Positions 1-11,438 of a DNA stretch of 60,000 bases are shown here, piece after piece. Position numbers and translations under genes: made by a program. Source of the DNA: Bolinopsis microptera (Eukaryota; Ctenophora; Tentaculata; Lobata; Bolinopsidae); assembly GCF_026151205.1 (NCBI RefSeq), contig NC_087077.1:19777975-19837974 (forward strand). The letters are read 5' to 3'. A model generated the notes under the pieces. That model was not told where the DNA came from and ran no database searches. It saw only the letters and a program-made list of their open reading frames with translations. Each line of letters opens with the position of its first letter. Position 1 is the first letter of the stretch.

Positions 1-975
1 TACGTCAGCGATCGAAATTTATAGTACGCGTATCACCCGTTAAGATGTGCCACCCGACGTGCCACACAATTTTTCTCGTTCATCGTTGCTCTTCGCACGT
101 CGACGAACAACGAAGCTCGTTGCGACGCGCAATGAGCTGCCAGGCTAGGACATCGTCCTGGTCCAACAAATTTTGGCGAGCGATTTTTTTCCAAAAATTT
201 AATGAGGGCGCCGACTTCCACTCTGGCTAGGTTTCTTGTTACCCAGCGCGCGTTCCTTAATGGGATGAGGTAAAATTAGGTAAAAAGAATCCACTGACTT
301 GGCCAGAGTGCTTTCATAAAACTCTATTACTAGCTTGGCGTTGTAGGATTATATACTTTAATTTAGGATCGAGTGAAGCGAGTGATACACATTACTTTGA
401 TTAAACTCATGCTGATCACAATACAGTACAGGGAAATGGGTAACACGGCTTGCAGTCGTAGCTGCAGCTCCTCGCTGGCGGTAATATTTCAATGAACAAG
501 AATTAAGAAAAAGAGAATTTAAGAAAAAGATAATTTTATTTGCCACAGAATAATCAATACATATAATATACTTCAAAAACTTCAAAATATATTGTAACAT
601 GTAAGTTCATCTATCGTTCATAAGATGGGGTACTCTCAATAATCAAGTACATGAGTACCCGATCCGCCGCGCTGGGTAACAAGAAACCTAGCCAGAGTGG
701 AAGTCGGCGCCCTCATTAAATTTTTGGAGAAAATCGCTCGCCAAAATTTGTTGGACCAGGACGATGTCCTAGCCTGACAGCTCATTGCGCGTCGCAACGA
801 GCTTCGTTGTTCGTCGACGTGCGACGAGCAACGAAAAAAATTGTGTGGCGCGTCGGGTGGCACATCTTAACGGGTGATACGCGTATAAATTTCGATCACT
901 GACATGACGTACAGCGAGCAGCACAGCTGCGAGTGGCGTCAGCTAGTAGGATTTCATCCTACAAGGCTCATCGCG

Positions 976-1052
976 TTTACCTAGCTAACCAGGTCATTTC
1001 CGCCTCCGGCGGTCGCGCGCCACTGCAAGCGAGAGGGCTATAGTTAGAGCAA
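976..1052 (+). mobile_element. 77-bp mini-element with 9-bp target duplication
   Basis: Starts TTTACCTAGCTAACC and ends TAGTTAGAGCAA. It is flanked by CTCATCGCG (967-975) and CACATCGCG (1053-1061), a 9-bp direct repeat with one mismatch. Its 3' half (CGCGC, ACTGCAAGCG, AGGGCT, TAGAGCAA) matches the insertion at 4593-4703. It sits inside the palindromic element and is present in the other arms too, so it inserted before those arms were copied. Confidence 0.6.
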
Positions 1053-1639
1053 CACATCGCGCCACAAGCCAAATATTTATCAACATCTTGTCCTTGACTA
1101 GCTACGCGGTCCTTTTCCGCATGCGCTCGCGCTGTGCTCAAAAATTGACGTCGTCAATCAATTAACATCAAGATTTTAGTTTTACATTTGACCTTTATGT
1201 CAAAAAATCTCTGAATTTTCAATCGGTGGTCGATGTTACCTGAGGACCTCAGGCTTCGTCACAGAACGGTCGGAGCTCGAAGAGCGTGGAGAGTGCTGGC
1301 TGGCGTCGTCCTGTGATGGTCGACGTATTTTTGCTTGCTGGGATCCGGCCGAATGACGCCACATGCAACGTGTAGGGTAAAACTAAAAACGCTTCCCTAT
1401 ATGAGATAATATGACAAAAACTGTTTTGGTCACGTGACCAGTCAATGACATTGATATTTCTCTGCTGACGGTTTGGTGGAGGGTTAGGGTCAACGTTTAT
1501 ACATTATAGGGTCAAAGTTAGGACTAGAGTTGTACACTATTGACATTGTGAGGGTAATGGTTAAGGTTTATCACTAGCGACCTTTTCATCTGACCACAAT
1601 ATTGCAAAATGCTATGTTGTATGTCACGTGACAAATTTA

Positions 1640-2036
1640 GCCGAGGGTCGGAAGTCGGAGGTCGGAAGTCAGTGGACTCTGTTGGAGTTCGGCGGACTCC
1701 GAGCGGAGTCCGCCGAGCTGGTGGACTCCGCCAAGCTCCGCCGGACTCCGCCGGATTCAAGTCCGCCGGAGAGGTCCGCCGGAGTCCGCCAAGCACTCCG
1801 CCGGAGTCCGCGGCGGACCGGAGTCCGCCTAGTGGCTCAGTCCGCGGCGGACACTCCGCCGAGCCGCCGCCGAGCCGCTCGGAGTCCGCGGCGGACTTTA
1901 AAGTCCGCTCGGCTCCGCTCGGAGTCCGCCAAAATGTATTCGAGTCCAGTGTAAATACATTTTGGCGGAGCACCGCCGGAATCCACTCGGAGTCCGGCGG
2001 CTCCGCCGCGGACTCTACTCCGCGATGGATAGTGCC
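1640..2036. repeat. GC-rich array of GGAGTCCGC-type words in the transposon arm
   Basis: Dense irregular repetition of GGAGTCCGCC, CGGACTCCG and related words on both strands, in otherwise AT-rich DNA. It includes a small inverted repeat around AAAATGTATTCGAG / GTAAATACATTTTGG. The same array lies at 40171-40565 (inverted) and at 42950-43190 plus 44576-44709. It makes long spurious open frames and is not taken as coding. Confidence 0.85.
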
Positions 2037-2833
2037 GAATTTAGGAAAGATCTAGATAAGTAGGAGTTTGTTCAATTCCGAGAGCAATTATATTTATAAC
2101 ATAGCGAAATTTCTAACTTTAATCCGCTCGTGTCAGCCAGTACAGGAGACAAGAAGTTTGGCTATTTTACGGCCGTTCCTCTGGGACCATTAGTAGAAGT
2201 AGCTTTTATCAGAACGGTGCCGTGGGAACAGAATTCCCGCCAAAATACCCGGTCTACCAAATAGTAATACTGATTGGAGTGTACGGTGTGCGGTGTGTTT
2301 TGAATTCGACTTACGGCTTACCTAGTTGTTATCCTAATTGCATTATCATCGGTACATAACATAAATAAACTACTGCCACTGGTAAGTATAAATACCAAGT
2401 GCAAACGTGTTCAGTCAATCGACCCACTGAACAACTATAGAATTTCCAAGACCCTATTATTCTTTGGCCATATATTACGGCAATATCGATTGTTATAGAT
2501 GGCTAAACGACAAACGTTAATCTATACAATTCTAAAACTATGAGCTAGCACTTTAATCTAAAAATACACTTTTTATGTTACTCATGTATGGTGGCTCAGG
2601 CCCGCCATCATTTTAAAATCGATTCAAGAAAAAAACCGATGTCAAATCATTTTCCATTTTAATATTGAATCGAAATTTCATGGCTCAAACCCGCCATCGT
2701 TTTAAAATCAAAAATGAAATGACATGAACTTGGCTCAGGCCTGCCATCGTTTTAAAATCAAAAATGAAATGACATGAACTTGGCTCAGGCCTGCCATCGT
2801 TTTAAAATCAAAAATGAAATGACATGAACTTTA

Positions 2834-3398
<565 letters not shown>

Positions 3399-3805
3399 AG
3401 AAACCGATGCGATGTCAAATCATTTTCCATTTTAATATTGAATTGAAATTTCATTTTTGATTTTAAAACGATGGCGGGTTTGAGCCAAGTTCATGTCATT
3501 TCATTTTTGATTTTACAACGATGGCGGGTTTGAGCCATGAAATTTCAATTCAATATTAAAATGGAAAATGATTTGACATCGGTTTTTTTCTTGAATCGAT
3601 TTTAAAACGATGGCGGGCCTGAGCAGTGAGCCACCATACTCCTGATTTTTACATTTCACCGTCACGTAAAACATTGTCACTGAGCAGTGATTGGTATTCA
3701 TATTAAAGGTTAGATCAAGGCTCTCATTATTAATCAGTATCACAAATGATAAGATGCCGCCGACTAAACCAACGTTTTAGCCGAATAGCACCTCAGCACC
3801 TGGTA

Positions 3806-3922
3806 TTGTAGCGCGATGCGTTACTGTGCCGCGCCGCGCACTCAATGAGGCTTCTCTCGCTAGATCGGCGAGATGCGCTACTGTGCCGCGCCGAGCTGCG
3901 ATGAATTGACATCGTCAATTAA
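3806..3922. mobile_element. 117-bp GC-rich insertion with 9-bp target duplication
   Basis: Flanked by the perfect direct repeat CACCTGGTA (3797-3805 and 3923-3931). The insert holds two copies of a GATGCG-TACTGTGCCGCGCCG word. Its last 20 bases resemble the AATTGACGTCGTCAAT palindrome of the transposon arm at 1143. Its ends differ from those of the 4593-4703 family. Confidence 0.55.
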
Positions 3923-3931
3923 CACCTGGTA

Positions 3932-4243
3932 CAATTAGTATTACCAAATTACAGTCTTAATCAGGAGTAACAGTATTGTTATATTGCCAATAAATGGTAA
4001 TCATCTGCAAAAGTCGAGACTTGGAAGTATTTAGGAACCGCGTCAACAAAATAAACGGTCATTTAGAGAATAAATAAGAATTCAGAATAGCCGCCACAAA
4101 ATTTTTGCCTGATTAGCTGATCTGCAGGTACTATTCACTTTTACATTTAGCAAATATCTTGCTTAACTGCCTGTGTTCGTTGTACTTGTATTGAGGCTTA
4201 TTAGTATTACTCACTACGTATGATTAATCACGTCTCTACACTC
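3932..4243. other. No feature seen
   Basis: AT-rich sequence without a credible open frame or recognisable element. Confidence 0.6.
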
Positions 4244-4481
4244 GATTAATAAAGATTTGGCGGAATGACAGGCTGAGCGCGGCCCAGTAAGTGTAATCAA
4301 GCGTACAGTACGCGTTTGTGTCACATCGTTTGTGTCACAGCGTTTATGGTTTATGTCACATCGTTTCATGTTTCATGTTTAATTCATCGTGACCCTCAAT
4401 GTCGTTTCACTATAGTAAAGTTTCTACGTTACATGGCGAGCCGCGCACTTTTATTAACCCAGGAAAAGTTACCAAGCGTGC

Positions 4482-4960
4482 TAAATCACTCTACAGTCGA
4501 TCTTCGAGATTGTGCTAAAAGGGCCCCCGACAGTTGAAACCAACTTCAATCGATGTACTTTCGGACGCTGATTCCGAATCACCCCCTATGACTTCACCTA
4601 ACCATGTGCTTTCGCGCCGCTGCGGGCGCGCTTGTTTCACAAGTCAAGCCCGCCGTGAGGCGGGCGCGCGCTACTGCAAGCGCAAGGGCTCTGGATAGAG
4701 CAACCCTATGACATAGGGTTAAAATGCTCCCCTGACGAGATATTGGCGAAAAACTGTCTCGATCACGTGATATGACCGTATAAGGAAGTTAGTTCAATTT
4801 TTCGTTAGGGTTAGGGTTTCATCATATGCTTTTGTTAAGGTTTGGGTTAGGGTTAGGGTTGGGATCAGATTAGAGGGTTAGGGTTTAGAAAAGTCGTTCA
4901 GGACCAGCTAGAGAACAAGTTGAAAATGTCACGTGACAGTCGAGTGTAGAGTGATTAATC
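4482..4960 (+). mobile_element. MITE with internal telomere-like TTAGGG repeats, copy 1
   Basis: The ends are imperfect inverted repeats: AATCACTCTACAGTCGA on the left and TCGAGTGTAGAGTGATTAAT on the right. The interior has GGGTTAGGGTTAGGG near 4843 and GTTAGGG near 4805 and 4875, and the palindromic hexamer CACGTG twice. The copies at 6013 and 31260 show a basic length near 370 bp. This copy is longer because of the insertion at 4593-4703. Confidence 0.8.
4593..4703 (+). mobile_element. 111-bp mini-element with 9-bp target duplication
   Basis: Flanked by CCCTATGAC at 4584-4592 and 4704-4712. The other MITE copies (6269 region, 6885 region, 31520 region) lack the insert and have a single copy of the site, which gives empty-site evidence. 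It starts TTCACCTAACC and ends GGATAGAGCAA, as does the 976-1052 copy. No gene and no clear terminal inverted repeat. Confidence 0.75.
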
Positions 4961-5361
4961 ATCATCCAAAAGTTACTGGCTGGTGGTGGTACTAGAGTTG
5001 GTTTAATTTAAACAAACGGCTCGACCTCGCACGCGACATCAAGCATGATTTGCACGCTACCACGTGACACAATTCAGCCAATCAGCTAGTACAGGAATCC
5101 GCAAAGTTAAAGTTGCAAACTTTTGATCGGCCCGAAATTGGAAATGGGACTTTTCTGGAGATTTTGAGATAACTCAGCAACTACGTTGTCTTGAATTTTC
5201 CTCCTGGGGAGGTAACGTTACTTTTAAACATTAAAAGAGGAACATGTTACAAAAAACCAAAAGTCTCCAACTCTTTTACTTTTAAAGTTAAGCCCCATCC
5301 AGTAACTGTAAGGGTTTCTGGGCCGCGCTCAGCCTGTCATTCCGCCAAATATCTTTATTCT

Positions 5362-6012
5362 ATGATTATGAACATAAATAGAATAGCCTGAGGTCCTCAT
5401 TGTTCTGCACAATTGTTTGAATCTGAACTTAATAAGAGCTAGAGTCAATATCAAATCAAAATCAAAATATTATTAACATGCGACATTGTTGATGTTCTGG
5501 GACTTATTTTAACTAAACTTAAAAAACTAAACTGTCAAAACTAAAAAGTTTTGGACAATTATTTTAACGATGGGAATGTGATCAAGTATGAACTATTGAT
5601 AAATAAATAATTTTGAATATCAATAAGTTGCAGATTCCTTAAAGAATAATAAATAACGTGTATGCAAAAATAACTTCATGAGGTTATTCAATTTAACCAA
5701 ATTAGAAGTTAGCATGTAATATGAAATATAATATCAATTTGGGAATAATTATATTATATTCATTGTGATTGCAGTGATCTTTCTTACGCGCACTCTCCCT
5801 TCTAATGCGAACAGTTTTATAATCTGATTTAGACTGGCTTGCTCTTTCTTTCTAATTCTATTCATTCGACTAATTTTGTTTTATCCGTATTTGAAGCACA
5901 AAGTGTACTTACTTACTTTTGTTACTTTTGTTGGGTTTAGCGCACTGCAACAGGGTCATCAACTATCTTGACCGCCCCATAACTCCGATGTTACAGGATC
6001 CTTTCGGATGAT
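5362..6012. other. No feature seen
   Basis: AT-rich, no sizeable frame, no recognised repeat. Confidence 0.6.
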
Positions 6013-6381
6013 GATTAATCACTCTACACTCGACTGTCACGTGACTTTTTCAACCCGTTCTCTAGCTGGTCCTGAACGACTATTCGAAACCATAACCCTT
6101 TAATCTGATCCCAACCGTAACCCTAACCCAATCCTTAACAAAAGTATATGCTGAAACCCTAACCCTAACGAGAAATTAGAGTTAGACTAACTTCCTTATT
6201 ATATACGGTCATATCACGTGATCGAGACAGTTTTTCGCCAATATCGTCAGGGGAGCATTTTAACCCTATGTCATGGGGGGTGATTCGGAATCAGCGTTCG
6301 AAAATACATCGATTGAATTAGGTTTCAACTGTCGGGGGCTCTTTTAGAACAATCTCGAAGATCGACTGTAGAGTGATTTAG
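6013..6381 (-). mobile_element. TTAGGG-containing MITE, copy 2
   Basis: Reverse-oriented full-length copy (about 370 bp), from ATTAATCACTCTACACTCGA to TCGACTGTAGAGTGATTTAG. It contains CCCTAACCC stretches. It retains the empty site for the mini-element found in copy 1. Confidence 0.85.
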
Positions 6382-6775
6382 CACGCTCGGATCCTTTTGC
6401 CATTTCAGGATGGAGTTGTTATTGAGGGATGTGTATCCCTTGACCGGAGGCTGGTCAGGGATCTGTCGGAGCAAGGATGTGAGTTGTATTTTGAAGGATT
6501 CAAATTCTTCTGTTGATGTAACCAGGAAGACAATTCCAGAGACGTGGGCCAATAACAGCGAACGAATTGTCATACTCATAGAGACTCTGGTGGTAAGCAG
6601 CAACACCCCTTCGTAGGGAAGGTACAACTGCTTTAATGCCAGTTCGAGGTCTTGAAGTGAAGTTATTCTTCAGATCGTTGCTGATGGACCCATGGAGGAT
6701 ATTCCACATGTGTAGCAGGATATAGCCTTCCCTTCGACGTTGTAGAGACATGAGTGAGAGTTTTTTAATCGAGCG
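6382..6775 (-). pseudogene. LINE reverse-transcriptase C-terminal fragment
   Basis: On the minus strand two overlapping frames give the usual tail of a LINE ORF2. One (6751-6500) has RRREGYILLHMWNILHG and a later RLWNCLPGYINRR, where such ORFs have an (R/A)LFN.LP motif. The other continues with FKIQLTSLLRQIPDQPPVKGYT. A frame change near 6520 separates them, so the fragment is dead. It lies exactly between two oppositely oriented MITEs, with GCACGCTCG / CGAGCGTGC at the joins. Confidence 0.75.
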
Positions 6776-7101
6776 TGCTAAATCACTCTACAGTCGATCT
6801 TCGAGATTGTTCTAAAAGGGCCCCTGATGGTTGTAACCAACTTCAATCGATGTATTTTCGGACGCTGATTCCGAATCACCCCCCATGACATAGGGTTAAA
6901 ATGCTCTCCTGACGAGATATTGGCGAAAAACTGTATCGATCACGTGATATGACCGTATAAGGAAGTTAGTCTAATTTCTCGTTAGGGTTAGGGTTTTAGC
7001 ATATGTTTTTGTTAAGGATTGGGTTAGGGTTAGGGTTGGGATCAGATTAGAGGGTTAGGGTTTCGAAAAGTCGTTCAGAACCAGCTAGAGAACGGGTTAA
7101 A
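6776..7101 (+). mobile_element. TTAGGG-containing MITE, copy 3 (right end missing)
   Basis: Starts GCTAAATCACTCTACAGTCGA and matches copy 1 up to AGCTAGAGAACGGGTTAAAAT, then stops before the right inverted end. It lacks the mini-element. Confidence 0.8.
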
Positions 7102-7504
7102 ATAGGTAGTGCGCCATCGACAGTGAGCCGCGCGTGCCGACTGTAGTACAGGGGGTCCTTTCCGAAATGAAACTTAAGTTCTTACTTAGTTTAAGTAATC
7201 GCCAAGTAAAATCATGTTTGTCCTTACCGAAACACTACTTAAGTAAAGTGCAGCTTTTCCGAAACTTTTACTTAAAGTGTTTACGAAACGCGTCAAAGTT
7301 ACAAATTTACACGTGCAAGTAACAAATGCGAGCCTAAAATGCGCGCAAAAACTCTGATCTGATGACGTAATTCGTCATGCAATTGCTTGTTGGTGCGATC
7401 ACGTGCTTGTTGGTGTGCCATGGATTTTGTTATCATGAAAATAACCATTCATGTTGAGTTGAATTTGATATCGCAATTTGAATTTGATAATCAATAAATG
7501 TTAA
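7102..7504. other. No feature seen
   Basis: Contains several AAGTAAGTTAAG-like words around 7165-7280 but no credible gene. Confidence 0.5.
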
Positions 7505-9865
7505 AAATAATGTTTCCAATTTTGACAAATAGCAACCTTGGCGCTGTTCCACTAACGGAGTGTGCGGGGGGGCGGTGTGTTGAACGTTTGTTGGCATTGC
7601 GGTTGGTGTAATGTGTGTGTGTTGTTTTCAAGACCCGTACCGACGGTCCAACTCGGGCTACGTCTTGGATAGGGTTAATAAAACCTACCAACTTTGTTAT
7701 GATTACATTCATTAAGTTTTGACTTGAATATTATGCAGTGTGGCCCGCATCATTTGGCGTATACAGAAAATGATGTAACAAAATATAATATGAATATGAT
7801 TAAGTGTATATTGAAATGGAAAATGAAGTTTTGAATTAAAAATGTTGACTTGATATAGTCTCAGAGTCAATCCCAGAATCATCTGGATTAGGAAACAATC
7901 AGAATCGGCTCTGCAATTTTTATTTAAGGATTCCTGTGCTCAAAATCAAAATATTGCTCGGTTGGTTAGCTGATAGATATAGAAGAGGTTTCTGATGCGA
8001 TTGGTTCATCGAGCTTTATGGCATATCCTTTGTTCGGGGTAACGTAATTAACATTCACAATTATACAAGGAGTGGCCTGATGGAATAAAACCATTAATTT
8101 AATTAACTATCATTTATAGAACTTTAAACATATATACTTATAATCTTATTAAAACCATGGAAAATGACTGGAAAGTAAAGTTATTTGACCTAATTTCTAG
8201 TTAACAAACCAATTGTTCCTATGACACATACAACTAGCTCCACAATTTGATCCAAAATGATTACATATCATGTCTTGATTTCTTAGACGGTTAAAAATAA
8301 AAAATTTCATTTATCAAGGTCCTCACCTCAGAATCGCTCGAACATTAGGTCCGTATCATTTTCAACTGTAGTCCGTTTTTTAGTGTTAACAACTCTAATT
8401 CTCTACTTTTGAAAGTTCTCGTGGAGATTTTTATTCTTTTCTATTCCTTTTTTTTGTTTCTCTTCCATTCATTGTAGGTTTTCACTGCTCATGGTAGAGG
8501 TTTGGACCTGTTCTTGGTAGTTTTGCTGTTCTTCGGAAATATCATTCAAATTTAATATTGGTGACTTGAGAATAGCGTTTTCAGCATCTTTTATTCACAT
8601 TTTTTGTCGAGGTGTTCAAACTCTTTCCCCCAGGGAGAGGCCTCTCTTGTCATCTATCTTCAAGCAGCTTGTTTGAATCCTCTTCTTTTGCAAGAGTAGG
8701 GAAGCTGGGTTCAATGTTTTTGGTCCTCTTCAGAAACGTGGCTTGCTTTAAGAATTTGATAGTATTAGCTTCTACTGCTATATTATCTTGATCAAGCTGG
8801 ATACCTCTTTCGGAATGAAAAAGCTCGGATTACAGCGTGATCTTTTAAAGGAATATCAATTACAGATTTATTTGAAATATAAATTTCATTGAAAGCGGAT
8901 TAGCCTCGATTTAAATAACAAATCAAACCGTTTGGAGCAAGATTCCTGAATTTGCTGAATTTCTGTTCGATTTTGAAGCGGTGTACTGATTGAGTCTTTC
9001 TGGACAAGTTTCTGATTTTCAACCTTTTTTTGCTTGTCAGATATGAATCCTGGTAAATATTGTTAATTAAGTTAAACCTTTACTTCTACGTTGCATTATC
9101 CTACGACCTACATGAACTAAAACCGACAGGAACTCTCTACAACCAAAGTAAAGTTTGGCAAGTGAGGAGAAATTTGGATGATACATATTGCAGGACGCAA
9201 CGTAGTTTGTTATGATTGGTAATAAAGAAAAGTTTACTAATTCCTAGCTCTTCATAAACTATTATCAGAAAAACCGGCCTTAACAAAACGATTATTAACA
9301 GCATAAATGGTCTTAGTGGTTATTAAACAAAAAAATTACTCCAAGCACCAAGGCCCAAAAATACTAATAATGAAGGTTGATTGTCAAAAACAATGAAATG
9401 AAAAGGCTGTAACGCTTTACATTTTACTTTTACAATATCACTAAATGCTTGTGTACTGTAAGTCTGACCCATAGTAACTTTAATGTCAGACAACTGTAGA
9501 TAATCTTTAACTTTGGTTATTTTCTGAATTTTCCAAAACGAAACGATAGGGCGGAGGGACTATACAGCGATTGTATTAGAAACGAATAAGAAAAGAGGTT
9601 TAACGTGTGAGGGAAGCCTTCTTATGGCGCCCTGGTCTTTGCATGGGGGAAACGCGTGCGCGCGTGTTCTCATTGCATGTGACGAGATCACGTCCTGCGC
9701 TTTGGGCTTGATTGATCCTCAACGGTTACCTATCTTTCATTCGCCTTTCTTTATCCGTGAAAGTGTTCGAGGCCTTAGCTCATATTTATAGTTTTGCGGT
9801 TACGATATAAGCTCTAATTTCCACAAAAAACGTTACAGCGATTACTGTTCACGGTATTCACTGTG
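7505..9865 (-). pseudogene. Decayed duplicate of the coiled-coil gene 5' half
   Basis: Aligns in the same orientation to about 53445-55715, including introns and upstream DNA. Recognisable exon remains lie at about 9062-8940, 8760-8320 and 8080-7860 (minus strand). Single-base insertions and deletions are frequent in exons and introns alike, so none of the frames stays open. An example is the region around 7880-7930 against 53770-53820. It is best read as a partial segmental duplication turned pseudogene. Uncorrected sequencing indels could give a similar look. Confidence 0.85.
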
Positions 9866-10796
9866 TAGCAGTGGGGGGGCCCGTGGACGTAACGAAGGCC
9901 CTGCTGCCAGCTGTGCAGGGGGGCGCCGTCTTAGGGGGGCGCCCAATTCGTCGTTTTGAATGTGGGACAATTTCGAAACTTAACTAAAGTCCTAGCAAAA
10001 CTGCGCGTTTTGCTCTAGATACAAACTTTTTTAGAGATTTTACCGGCGTATCTTTTAAATCACCTAATTGATTCAATTTTTAGGGAGGTGGCACCAAAAG
10101 GGGAGGGTGCGCCAACAGGGGGGTGCTTTTTTCGGCAGGGGGCGGCCAACAGGCAACGTTACGCCACTGCTGTGTAGCACACTTAGTGTACCTAGCTTCT
10201 CGAGCTTAGTGGTACTTATAACAATGAAAGACATTTTAAATTTTGGGTTTTGTAGAATAGAAAGGTAAAGATGGTAACGTAAATAAAATGGTTAAACTCC
10301 AGAACTGTTCTCGTTCAACTTAACATGTGAGAGATAAATTTAAACGTAGAATTCTGTCGTCTAAGGTGGAGTGGAATTTTAAGAGTTGACGGATGAATCG
10401 TGACAAAAACTATTAACAAGGTGAACTAAAACGGAAGATCATAAATGTTAAGTGAGTGAGGCTTATTGGGTAAGTGGCATGCTTTCTACTGTGCTTGATG
10501 ACAACCTATGAAACTAAAAGCTGAGAAAAAGTAACTTATATGAATTCAGTTGCTGCCGTTATAGTGACTATTAAACAAACTATTTAATTTGACTTCGAGG
10601 TGTGAGTGAAAAATACTAATTTGCGAACAAACAAAATATCAACCATATAAATATTTCTGACCAGTAACTATTTTAGAAATTATGCCCAGATTATAAAGTA
10701 ATATAAAACCTACACACTGCACAACTCTCCCTTCTCCCCTTATTAAGATATAAAACTTATTAATAATCAATAATAATGCAACAAAAATTTAAAAAA
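9866..10796. other. No feature seen
   Basis: Starts with a G-rich stretch (9870-10150, GGGGGGCGCC words). No gene recognised. Confidence 0.5.
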
Positions 10797-10995
10797 AACC
10801 GTTCCTTATACTTCTTTTTCCGTTCTTTAAAACAATCAACCTTTATATAAGGAACAAATATACACTTAAATGAAATCAACACAAAATACACTATTACAAA
10901 CAAATTGTAAAAACACAGTTCCTTATACGTATTTTACAGTTCTTTCAAACAATTAACCTTTATATAAGGAACAAATATACACTTAAATACGATAC
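10797..10995. repeat. Two direct copies of a ~75-115 bp unit
   Basis: Each copy runs from GTTCCTTATAC to TATATAAGGAACAAATATAC, so each also has a short inverted repeat (GTTCCTTATA / TATAAGGAAC) at its ends. It could be a tandem pair of tiny MITE-like units. Confidence 0.6.
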
Positions 10996-11438
10996 ATCAC
11001 CAAATTACTCAGAGGTAATATCTGGAGTCACTGAAAAAGATCCACAAAATAAATCAAGGCTCTCACGTACAGATCTAACCAGACCCCTCTCGCGCTTGCA
11101 GTAGCGCCCAACCGCCATTATATGCGTCACGTAGCATGTGAAGTCCGGCTAGTATAGGTCCGTCAGTGTTTTTAAGTTCTCTTTCCATCACGTCAGCTGA
11201 AGAAGTGTTTGTTAATAATAATAATAATATGTAAGTTTATTGCATATCATAATCATGATACAGACTAGTATTTAATTATTTTCAATATATTTTAACACCT
11301 AAGAATAAGATCTAAAGTTTTATGAATCTAATCCTAGGTTTGTATTTTTGTAACGTTTTTAATTTTTATAATTATAATCCTTTTATGATTTATCACTCCA
11401 TAAAAAATGTAACGTTTGAAAAATAATACTAATATATC
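10996..11438. other. 3' flank of the aerolysin-like gene; mini-element trace
   Basis: Around 11078-11127, inverted, lies TCTCGCGCTTGCAGTAGCGC, the core shared with the mini-elements at 976 and 4593. It is bracketed by CACGTACAG and CACGTAGCA (6 of 9 match). TTTATT at 11236-11241 reads AATAAA on the minus strand, a possible polyadenylation signal for the gene ending at 11439. Confidence 0.4.

Larger units (their letters stand above)
1..2036. mobile_element. Partial palindromic long-TIR transposon (right half)
   Basis: Contains an inner inverted repeat (about 1-250 against 660-905) around a unique AT-rich centre. An outer arm (905-2036) then ends in GGATAGTGCC followed by GAATTTAG, the complement of the target duplication of the complete copy at 40171-44709. 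The left outer arm lies outside the window. The arms carry no convincing gene; the long open frames at 1524-2055 are translations of the GGAGTCCGC-type array. The element class is not recognised. Confidence 0.8.
4244..5361. mobile_element. Putative 1.1-kb DNA element with about 43-bp inverted ends
   Basis: The left arm 4244-4287 (contains TTTGGCGGAATGACAGGC and GAGCGCGGCCCAG) is repeated inverted at 5319-5361 with one 2-bp indel. The middle holds a TTAGGG-containing MITE (4482-4960) and no gene. A related piece with GTCTGTCATACCGCCAAAT lies at 53200-53290. Target duplications were not identified. Confidence 0.5.

Noticed and set aside
1524-2055. Overlapping ~149-codon frames on both strands, repeated at 40.2-40.7 kb
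   Set aside because: The GGAGTCCGC array gives low-complexity frames on both strands; no domain, and copies differ by array shuffling.
4800-4890. A chromosome end or telomere fusion
   Set aside because: The TTAGGG stretches are short and lie at the same place in every copy of one MITE.
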